From: Christensenella sp. UBA1252
GTDB taxonomy: Bacteria > Bacillota > Clostridia > Christensenellales > CAG-1252
Direction of reading: 5' to 3'
Length of the DNA stretch: 8,033 nucleotides
NCBI GenBank assembly: GCA_002308575.1
Contig: DBVY01000050.1
Location: 14,138-22,170 of the forward strand
The position numbers and the translations under genes are program-made. Position 1 is the first letter of the stretch; every line of letters begins with the position of its first letter. This document shows positions 1 to 4,504 of this stretch, in pieces. Under the pieces are notes generated by a model. That model worked only from the letters and a program-made list of their open reading frames with translations, was not told the DNA's origin and searched no databases.

Positions 1-281
1 CGGATATGAAACCTTCGTTCAACGGGGCGCCCGTAACGGACGGTTTGCAAATTTCCTACGATTCGAAGAAGTATCTTCCGCTGGAAGTATTGGCGTATAG
101 AGCGCCTGCGATCAGCAGCGGTTTGATGCGCATTGCCAGAGGGTTCGGCGTGGATCTCGAAAAGAATAAGACCTATCATATCAACTGCAAAGACGAATCG
201 GGCAAGTTCAACACCTTACCGGGCGAAACGTACACGATCGGCAAAAAGATATACGCGCGCCTAAACGGTACGGCGGAATAG
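1..281 (+). CDS. 3' end of an unrecognised gene (partial)
   Basis: The reading frame is open from the window edge to a TAG stop at 279-281, giving about 92 visible residues. An ATG occurs at 6-8, but the codon before it is open and too little upstream sequence is present to judge a ribosome binding site. I therefore treat this as the C-terminal part of a longer protein. The visible part is hydrophilic, mixes charged and beta-prone stretches (for example YTIGKKIYARLNG near the end) and has no membrane segment. It has one cysteine and no catalytic motif I recognise. A bidirectional terminator follows about 30 bases downstream, so this is the last gene of its transcript. I do not recognise the family and assign no function. 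That it is a real gene is supported by its open frame and by the terminator placed just after it. Confidence 0.6.
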   Translation, partial: DMKPSFNGAPVTDGLQISYDSKKYLPLEVLAYRAPAISSGLMRIARGFGVDLEKNKTYHINCKDESGKFNTLPGETYTIGKKIYARLNGTAE

Positions 282-310
282 GAAGCCTTTGCAGACGCAA
301 AAAAACGATG

Positions 311-347
311 AAAAAGAGGATGACGAAACGCCGTCATCCTCTTTTTT
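311..347. terminator. Bidirectional intrinsic terminator
   Basis: A perfect 15-bp inverted repeat (arms 311-325 and 332-346) encloses a 6-base loop. The arms begin with AAAAA and end with TTTTT, so a U-tract follows the GC-containing stem on both strands; on the minus strand a further T-run lies just beyond, complementary to 299-305. It sits between the end of the partial plus-strand gene (281) and the end of the convergent minus-strand cysteine-rich gene (356). That is the expected place for one hairpin serving both genes. Confidence 0.93.
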
Positions 348-355
348 CGCGACTC

Positions 356-541
356 TTACTTGCAGCCGAATCCGAAGCCGGGGGCTTCTTTGCAACCGCA
401 GCCGCATCCGTTTCCGCAGCAGCAGAGGATCAGATAGATCCAAAGGATGCTCTCGATATTGCAGCCGCCGCACTTATTGCCGCCGCAGCAGAATAAGAGG
501 AGCAAGAGCCATAAACAATCGTTGTTGCAGATGGAATTCAT
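356..541 (-). CDS. Cysteine-rich small hydrophobic protein (61 aa)
   Basis: A minus-strand gene for a 61-residue protein. The start is the ATG at 541-539, because GGGAGG (550-555, read on the minus strand) lies 8 bases upstream; the longer frame starting at 565 has no such site. Thirteen residues are cysteine: positions 5, 9, 18, 19, 24, 27, 40, 41, 42, 46, 48, 50 and 60. They flank two short hydrophobic stretches (about residues 10-19 and 31-42), and the tail is rich in Gly, Cys and Phe. The hydrophobic stretches are short for full membrane spans, so hairpin insertion or peripheral membrane association is possible. Small proteins of this look, starting with a Cys/Asn cluster and then a Trp/Leu run, are common but uncharacterised in Clostridia, where some are labelled 'chorion class high-cysteine' protein by composition only. 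The gene is divergent from glyQS and ends at a shared terminator. Its function is unknown; metal binding or disulfide-linked assembly would be speculation from composition. Confidence 0.78.
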   Translation of the reverse strand: MNSICNNDCLWLLLLLFCCGGNKCGGCNIESILWIYLILCCCGNGCGCGCKEAPGFGFGCK

Positions 542-549
542 AATATGTA

Positions 550-555
550 CCTCCC
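550..555 (-). promoter_or_regulatory. Ribosome binding site of the cysteine-rich gene
   Basis: GGGAGG on the minus strand, 8 bases before the ATG at 541. It decides the start of this small gene and is the main evidence that the frame is translated. Confidence 0.8.
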
Positions 556-583
556 GAATTTCCAAAGTATTGGTTTCTACTCC

Positions 584-589
584 ATCATA
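584..589 (-). promoter_or_regulatory. Possible -10 box for the cysteine-rich gene
   Basis: TATGAT on the minus strand, about 43 bases upstream of the start codon. At a 17-base spacing the -35 region reads roughly TAGCAA, a poor match to TTGACA, so this is only a candidate. Confidence 0.3.
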
Positions 590-623
590 CGCGCGGATCT
601 TTGGTTTTGCTACTCTCCGTCGC

Positions 624-652
624 TTGACTTTTCCCCGCGTTGCGAGTATGAT
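624..652 (+). promoter_or_regulatory. Sigma-A type promoter of glyQS
   Basis: TTGACT (624-629), a 17-base spacer and TATGAT (647-652) make a near-consensus housekeeping promoter. Transcription would begin near 659-660, leaving a leader of only about 20 bases before the ATG at 681. That is too short for a T-box riboswitch, a common regulator of tRNA synthetase genes in Bacillota. Confidence 0.8.
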
Positions 653-669
653 TTTTTATAACGACAATC

Positions 670-675
670 GGAGGT
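670..675 (+). promoter_or_regulatory. Ribosome binding site of glyQS
   Basis: GGAGGT lies 5 bases before the ATG at 681. It fixes the start at [10 protein letters not shown] and rejects the much longer upstream frame that opens at 447. Confidence 0.85.
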
Positions 676-680
676 ATCTT

Positions 681-2072
681 ATGAGTGCAAAATTGACGAT
701 GGATAAGCTGACCGCCCTTGCCAAAGGTCGCGGCTTCGTCTATCCGGGCAGCGAGATCTACGGCGGCTTGGCGAATACTTGGGATTACGGTCCCCTCGGC
801 GTGGAACTCAAAAACAATATCAAAAAAGCTTGGTGGCAAAAGTTCGTTACCGAGAACCCTTTAAACGTGGGTTTGGACTGCGCGATCTTAATGAATCCGA
901 ACGTGTGGGTCGCGTCCGGTCACGTCGGCGGTTTTTCCGATCCTTTGATGGATTGCAAGAGCTGTAAAGCCCGTCACCGCGCGGACAACCTGATCGAAGA
1001 ATACAACAAAAAGAACGGGATCGAGGAGAACATCGCTTCTTGGTCGCACGCGCAAATGGAAAGCTACATCAAAGAGAAAGAGATCAAATGCCCGATCTGC
1101 GGCAAGGCGGACTTTACGGGGATCCGTCAATTCAATTTGATGTTCAAGACCTTTCAGGGCGTGACCGAGGATAGCGTCAGCACCTTGTATCTCCGCCCCG
1201 AAACCGCGCAGGGTATTTTCGTAAACTTCCAAAACGTGCAACGCACGTCGCGTATGAAAGTTCCGTTCGGCATCGGTCAGATCGGTAAGTCTTTCCGAAA
1301 TGAGATCACGCCGGGCAACTTTATTTTCCGCGTGCGCGAATTCGAACAAATGGAGCTCGAATTCTTCTGTGAGCCGGGCACCGACCTCGAATGGTTCAAA
1401 TACTGGAAGGAATTCTGCAAGAATTGGCTCCTCGGCCTCGGGATCAAAGAGGAGAATTTGAAACTCCGCGATCACGATAAGGACGAGCTATGCTTCTACT
1501 CCAACGCAACGACGGACTTTGAGTACAAATTCCCGTTCGGTTGGGGCGAACTTTGGGGCGTTGCGGATCGCACGGATTACGATCTGAAAGCGCATATGAA
1601 GACTTCGGGTAAAGACCTTTCCTATCTCGACCCGAACACGAACGAGAAGTACGTGCCGTACGTGATCGAGCCGTCGCTCGGCGTGGAAAGAATGTTCCTG
1701 ACCATCCTTTGCGACGCGTACGACGAGGAAGAACTCGAAGGCGGCGACACGCGCGTCGTCATGCATTTCCATCCCGCGATCGCGCCCTATAAAGTCGCTG
1801 TGCTTCCGCTCCAAAAGAAAGCGCTCGGCGACAAGGCGACCGAGATCTATCAATCGCTGATGAAAAAGTTCCCGGCGACCTACGACGAGGCGGGTTCGAT
1901 CGGCAAGCGTTACCGCCGGCAGGACGAGATCGGAACGCCGTTCTGCGTGACCGTCGATTTCGACACCGTCGAAAAGGGAACGGTGACCGTCCGCGAGCGC
2001 GATTCGATGAAACAGGATATCGTCAAGATCGAGGATCTCGAAAGCTATATTGCGGAAAGAGTCAAATACTAA
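681..2072 (+). CDS. glyQS: Glycine--tRNA ligase, single-chain dimeric type
   Basis: This 463-residue cytoplasmic class II aminoacyl-tRNA synthetase charges tRNA-Gly with glycine using ATP. The length is normal for the homodimeric (alpha2) bacterial/eukaryotic type, as opposed to the two-subunit GlyQ/GlyS enzyme. The N-terminus has the family sequence [20 protein letters not shown]. Two CxxC pairs (C92/C95 and C137/C140) form the insertion that often binds zinc. Next comes [13 protein letters not shown], then class II motif 2 around FRNE (205-208) and motif 3 as GVER (334-337). The C-terminal anticodon-binding domain starts near [16 protein letters not shown] and contains the typical [20 protein letters not shown] and VTVRERD segments. 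The gene has its own promoter and terminator, so it appears monocistronic. Nothing is missing or unusual apart from the absence of a T-box leader. The symbol glyS is also used for this type. Confidence 0.98.
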   Translation: MSAKLTMDKLTALAKGRGFVYPGSEIYGGLANTWDYGPLGVELKNNIKKAWWQKFVTENPLNVGLDCAILMNPNVWVASGHVGGFSDPLMDCKSCKARHRADNLIEEYNKKNGIEENIASWSHAQMESYIKEKEIKCPICGKADFTGIRQFNLMFKTFQGVTEDSVSTLYLRPETAQGIFVNFQNVQRTSRMKVPFGIGQIGKSFRNEITPGNFIFRVREFEQMELEFFCEPGTDLEWFKYWKEFCKNWLLGLGIKEENLKLRDHDKDELCFYSNATTDFEYKFPFGWGELWGVADRTDYDLKAHMKTSGKDLSYLDPNTNEKYVPYVIEPSLGVERMFLTILCDAYDEEELEGGDTRVVMHFHPAIAPYKVAVLPLQKKALGDKATEIYQSLMKKFPATYDEAGSIGKRYRRQDEIGTPFCVTVDFDTVEKGTVTVRERDSMKQDIVKIEDLESYIAERVKY

Positions 2073-2117
2073 TCGCCAAAAAACGCGAATTTTTCCGATC
2101 ATTCAACGAAAAACAAC

Positions 2118-2151
2118 GGATACGCCCTTATGAAAAGGGTGTATCCTTTTT
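2118..2151 (+). terminator. Intrinsic terminator after glyQS
   Basis: A 12-bp stem (2118-2129 with 2135-2146, one G-T pair) with a short loop is followed by TTTTT at 2147-2151. It is correctly placed for glyQS, which ends 45 bases upstream. Unusually, only three bases separate the T-tract from the minD start codon, so any minD transcript begun upstream would contain this hairpin. Confidence 0.88.
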
Positions 2152-2154
2152 CGT

Positions 2155-2937
2155 ATGGGAAGATGTATCGTGGTAACGTCCGGGAAGGGAGGCGTCGGGA
2201 AAAGTACGATCACCGCTACGCTCGGCGTCGCGATCGCGGAAGCGGGCGCCCGCGTCGCATTGGTGGACGCGGACGTCGGCTTAAATAACCTCGATCTCGT
2301 TCTCGGGATCGAAGCGATGGTCTGTTACGACGTAACGGACGTCGAAAAGGGCAGATGTCGCCTTGCGGAAGCGCTCGTCAATCACCCGTTTTGCGAAAAC
2401 CTCTTCCTTTTGAGTTCGCGCGCGCTTTCCGGCGGGAATATCTCTTTGAAAAGTTTCGGCGAGGTCGTTTCCGCGCTTCGCCGCTCCTTCGATTACGTTT
2501 TGATCGATTGTCCCGCGGGTATCGACGACGGATTCCACCGCGCGGTCGCCTGCTCGGACGAAGCGTTGATCGTAACGACGCCGATCCCCGCCGCGGTGCG
2601 GGACGCGGATCGTGTTTCCGATATCCTTTCGTCCTATCGGCTCCAAAGCGTCGGAGTGATCGTCAATATGGTGCGCGGCGATCTCGTGCTCAAAGGGGAA
2701 GTGATGAGCGTTGCGGACGTGCAAAGCGTGCTTCGTCTTCCCGTCGTCGGGAGCGTGCCCGAGGACGACGAAGTGCTTCTGTCCGCCACGGTCGGCAAGA
2801 TTTCCGACTCCAAAAGCAGGCATTACGCGGCGGTCTGCATGATCGCGTCGCATTTGATGCTGGGCACGAACGAGATCTACGATTGCACGGCGAAGTATCG
2901 GGGGATCGCCGGCTTTTTTCGAAAATTAGCGAGGTAG
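2155..2937 (+). CDS. minD: Septum site-determining ATPase MinD
   Basis: A 260-residue P-loop ATPase of the ParA/MinD family, normal in length. When bound to ATP, MinD dimerises on the membrane, recruits MinC to block FtsZ assembly away from mid-cell, and is released by MinE. Visible motifs are the deviant Walker A GKGGVGKST (residues 10-18, signature lysine K11 and K16), the MinD-type DADVGLNNLDLVLG (38 onward) and Walker B/switch DCPAGID with D118. The C-terminal YRGIAGFFRKLAR segment resembles the amphipathic membrane-targeting helix. The start is the ATG at 2155: an in-frame stop at 2131-2133 excludes extension, and the MGRCIVVTSGKGG opening matches the family. There is no good Shine-Dalgarno; the nearest AAGGG lies 15 bases upstream, inside the terminator stem. 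minE follows directly. minC, often just upstream of minD, is not in the window. Confidence 0.97.
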   Translation: MGRCIVVTSGKGGVGKSTITATLGVAIAEAGARVALVDADVGLNNLDLVLGIEAMVCYDVTDVEKGRCRLAEALVNHPFCENLFLLSSRALSGGNISLKSFGEVVSALRRSFDYVLIDCPAGIDDGFHRAVACSDEALIVTTPIPAAVRDADRVSDILSSYRLQSVGVIVNMVRGDLVLKGEVMSVADVQSVLRLPVVGSVPEDDEVLLSATVGKISDSKSRHYAAVCMIASHLMLGTNEIYDCTAKYRGIAGFFRKLAR

Positions 2938-2938
2938 T

Positions 2939-3178
2939 ATGAAAAACGCGAAACGGGGTGTGGAACGCATCAAAAAAGTGATTTTGCAGGATCGAACGGG
3001 CGCGCCGGACGACGTAATCAACGTCTTGAAAAGCGATATTTTCGACGTGCTGGACGGTTTTTTCGAAGTCAATCCGCATTCGGTCGTCGCGGAGATCCAA
3101 GTGGATAACGTAGGAACGTACGAAATCAAATTTTCCGCGCGGGCGTTTCGGGTGCGAGGGGTCCGAAAAACCTCGTAA
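2939..3178 (+). CDS. minE: Cell division topological specificity factor MinE (short N-terminus)
   Basis: A 79-residue protein following minD by one base; GAGG at 2931-2934 overlaps the minD stop region and serves as ribosome binding site. The family signature is clear. An anti-MinCD region resembles the AKERLQ...VAERR segment of E. coli MinE (here GVERIKKVILQDR), followed by DVINVLKSDIFDVL and a topological specificity domain with FFEVNPHSVVAEIQV and YEIKFSARAF. MinE stimulates MinD ATPase and, in oscillating systems, drives MinD off the membrane. E. coli MinE begins with an amphipathic helix (MALLDFFLSRKK) that binds membrane. Here that segment is absent: the protein starts MKNAKRG, and a stop codon at 2927-2929 excludes an in-frame extension. 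The N-terminus is basic and may still touch lipid, but this is inference. The family call is secure; the missing helix is the oddity. Confidence 0.94.
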   Translation: MKNAKRGVERIKKVILQDRTGAPDDVINVLKSDIFDVLDGFFEVNPHSVVAEIQVDNVGTYEIKFSARAFRVRGVRKTS

Positions 3179-3254
3179 AAAGCGCGTTTGATCGCACGAA
3201 TCCTTCTCTACGCCGCCAGCGACGGGCAATTACGTAAGGGGTACGCGCATGCCC

Positions 3255-3268
3255 CTCGCTTCGGCGAG
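3255..3268 (+). terminator. UUCG-loop hairpin, possible weak terminator of minDE
   Basis: CTCGC-TTCG-GCGAG forms a 5-bp GC-rich stem with a stable UUCG tetraloop, about 77 bases after the minE stop. The sequence after it (CGTTTGTCTT) is only moderately T-rich, so termination is possible but not certain. It could also be an mRNA-stabilising 3' structure. Confidence 0.35.
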
Positions 3269-3281
3269 CGTTTGTCTTCGA

Positions 3282-3373
3282 CGATCCTCCGCGCTTTTTA
3301 TGGATACGTTTAACACTTCGAATTCGCAACGTTTTCGCCTTCAAAGTTCGGCGGGGCGTGTTCGATCCTCCGC
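3282..3373. repeat. Pair of short direct repeats
   Basis: CGATCCTCCGC occurs at 3282-3292 and again at 3363-3373. The surroundings are similar: GT.TTCGA upstream and a short T-run downstream in both copies. The copies are 81 bases apart and lie in the non-coding stretch before the small membrane protein. They could be a binding-site pair or a remnant of local duplication; chance is not excluded. Confidence 0.35.
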
Positions 3374-3467
3374 ACCTTTTCATTTGCGCGTTAAACCGCA
3401 TATCCGCGTCAATCTTTCCGCATTCGGCGAAATCATAATCGCGGCGTGGGAAGCATATCTTTTTTCT

Positions 3468-3665
3468 ATGAAAGAAATGGTTGTGATCCGCGGAGAAGGG
3501 TACGAAGGAAAGAATATCGTCGTAAAGAAGCGGAAGAGGGGGACCCCTTCGTTTTTCCTGTTTTTGCTTTTGTTCGGGGTGGCGGTCTATCTCGTTTCCG
3601 CCGTTGTTTTCAAGAGTTTGTTCGGGGATTTTCTGCCGATCTCCGCGTTTTCGGGTTCCTTTTGA
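3468..3665 (+). CDS. Small single-pass membrane protein coupled to the M50 protease
   Basis: A 65-residue protein with a hydrophilic, basic N-terminus (KKRKRG near residues 20-25), one strong transmembrane segment (about 28-47) and a short tail. The positive-inside rule puts the N-terminus in the cytoplasm. Its TGA stop overlaps the start of the downstream M50 protease gene, so the two are probably translationally coupled. In many Clostridia this position is held by SpoIVFA, a larger single-pass protein with an extracytoplasmic LytM/M23 domain that holds SpoIVFB in an inhibited complex. The product here has no such domain, so it is either a minimal stand-in, a degraded SpoIVFA or unrelated. 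The start is uncertain: the ATG at 3468 lacks a clear Shine-Dalgarno, an alternative ATG is at 3477, and the frame is open back to an ATG at 3249, but those extra residues look non-coding. Confidence 0.5.
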   Translation: MKEMVVIRGEGYEGKNIVVKKRKRGTPSFFLFLLLFGVAVYLVSAVVFKSLFGDFLPISAFSGSF

Positions 3666-4417
3666 AATTGCGCGTACATCCTTCGTTCATTGCGTTTCTT
3701 TTCGTTTATACCTTCATCGGGGGACTTTTCGATTATCTCGTGGCGTTCGCAGCCGTTCTGTTTCACGAATTTTGCCATCTTTTGATCGCGCGGGTCGCAG
3801 GCGAACGGGGGCTTATTGTTACGCTGATGCCGTACGGCGCGTCGCTGACGATCTCGGGCGAGAGCGGAAAAACCGCGGCGATTTTGCTTGCGGGACCGAT
3901 CGGCAGTCTGCTCGCCGCTTCGATTTCCCTTTCTCTCGCTTGGTTGATCCCCGAAACGTACGGACTTTTAAAAGGGTTCGTCCGCGCGAACGTTTCCGTT
4001 GCGCTCGTGAATCTCTTGCCCGCCTATCCGTTGGACGGGGGCAGGTTGATTCGGGAGCTCCTTCCGTTCAAAGGGGCGAAGACGGCGACCTCGGCGATGA
4101 CACTCTTGCTTTCGATTTTTTTCTTTACTTTGTTTTTTATCGGAAAAATGCGCAATTTGACCCTTTTGACCTTTTCGGTTTTTATGCTTCTCTATTTTCT
4201 TTCGTTTACGGTGCGCCGCGCTTTCCGCGCTTCAATAGACGATCCTTTGTATTCGATCGTGCGAACGGACGGGGAAGGGAATTTCCGCGCCGTGGTCGTT
4301 CGTTGCGGGAAAAAGCGCGTAAGGCTTTCGGGTTCGGACGTGGCGCGCCTCGTTCTCAAGTATTCGTCCGATCTGACCGTCGGGGACGCACTCGAGCGAG
4401 AAAGCGCCGCGGCATAG
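3662..4417 (+). CDS. M50 site-2 intramembrane metalloprotease, SpoIVFB-like
   Basis: A 251-residue polytopic membrane protein. I start it at the TTG at 3662, which overlaps the previous TGA stop (TTGA), because the resulting MKLRVHPSF opening is typical of SpoIVFB-type proteases; the open frame further upstream only shadows the small gene. The zinc-binding HEFCH motif is at residues 35-39, inside a membrane segment. The second metal-ligand motif NLLPAYPLDGG is at about 117-127, with D125. LMPYGASL matches the conserved loop between them, and about six hydrophobic segments fall before residue 180. In B. subtilis SpoIVFB cleaves pro-sigma-K in the mother cell during sporulation, regulated by SpoIVFA and BofA, and ends in a CBS domain. 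Here the soluble tail (about residues 180-251) is short and I do not see a full CBS domain. Family and catalytic residues are clear; the pro-sigma-K substrate is inferred from context. Confidence 0.88.
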   Translation: MKLRVHPSFIAFLFVYTFIGGLFDYLVAFAAVLFHEFCHLLIARVAGERGLIVTLMPYGASLTISGESGKTAAILLAGPIGSLLAASISLSLAWLIPETYGLLKGFVRANVSVALVNLLPAYPLDGGRLIRELLPFKGAKTATSAMTLLLSIFFFTLFFIGKMRNLTLLTFSVFMLLYFLSFTVRRAFRASIDDPLYSIVRTDGEGNFRAVVVRCGKKRVRLSGSDVARLVLKYSSDLTVGDALERESAAA

Positions 4418-4457
4418 CGTATATCGATTTTCTTTGCGTTTTCCGTCGGATTACATC

Positions 4458-4486
4458 TTGTTATTTGCGCTCGATTATGATATAAT
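4458..4486 (+). promoter_or_regulatory. Sigma-A type promoter of the TIGR03960 operon
   Basis: TTGTTA (4458-4463), a 17-base spacer and a perfect TATAAT (4481-4486), with an extended -10 TGA directly before it (4478-4480). Transcription would start near 4492, leaving about 12 bases before the ATG at 4505, just enough for the ribosome binding site AGAGGA (4494-4499). Confidence 0.85.
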
Positions 4487-4489
4487 CGA
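4471..4489. promoter_or_regulatory. Inverted repeat over the -10 box, possible operator
   Basis: TCGATTAT (4471-4478), a 3-base centre and ATAATCGA (4482-4489) form a perfect 8-bp inverted repeat covering the -10 box. A dimeric repressor bound here would block the promoter. AT-rich promoter boxes can make palindromes by chance, so this is a candidate only. Confidence 0.4.
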
Positions 4490-4504
4490 AAGCAGAGGAT
4501 ACCG

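Larger units (their letters stand above)
3179..3467. other. Intergenic stretch without a convincing gene
   Basis: This 289-base stretch separates minE from the small membrane protein. Frames through it are open by composition but give low-complexity, Arg/Ser-rich translations with no start signal and no family resemblance. It holds a small UUCG hairpin (3255-3268) and two copies of an 11-base direct repeat (3282-3292 and 3363-3373). A weak -10-like CATAAT lies at 3434-3439 without a good -35. A promoter for the next gene should lie here, but I cannot identify one with confidence. I see no tRNA or known riboswitch. Confidence 0.5.

Noticed and set aside
289..543. Plus-strand frames opposite the cysteine-rich gene
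   Set aside because: They start inside or next to the terminator, give Arg/Ser or Ala low-complexity translations and have no family resemblance; the minus-strand frame has the ribosome site.
447..680. A 78-residue N-terminal extension of glyQS starting at 447
   Set aside because: It runs through the glyQS promoter and the minus-strand gene, has no ribosome site and does not resemble the GlyRS N-terminus; GGAGGT sits directly before the ATG at 681.
590..680. T-box riboswitch before glyQS
   Set aside because: The promoter at 624-652 leaves only about 20 transcribed bases before the start codon, and no T-box sequence or antiterminator is visible.
2355..2942. Alternative plus-strand frame inside minD
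   Set aside because: It overlaps minD fully and encodes an Arg-rich translation without motifs; the MinD frame has every family signature.
3126..3401. Minus-strand 91-codon frame overlapping the end of minE
   Set aside because: Very basic low-complexity translation; no ribosome site or family match.
3395..3460. Sigma-E type promoter before the M50 protease pair
   Set aside because: CATATC (3399-3404), CATAAT (3434-3439) and GCATATC near 3452 recall sigma-E boxes, but no pair has the required spacing.
3249..3467. Extension of the small membrane protein back to the ATG at 3249
   Set aside because: The extra 73 residues are Ser/Arg-rich, contain the UUCG hairpin and repeats, and have no ribosome site. 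Kept only as an uncertain alternative start.
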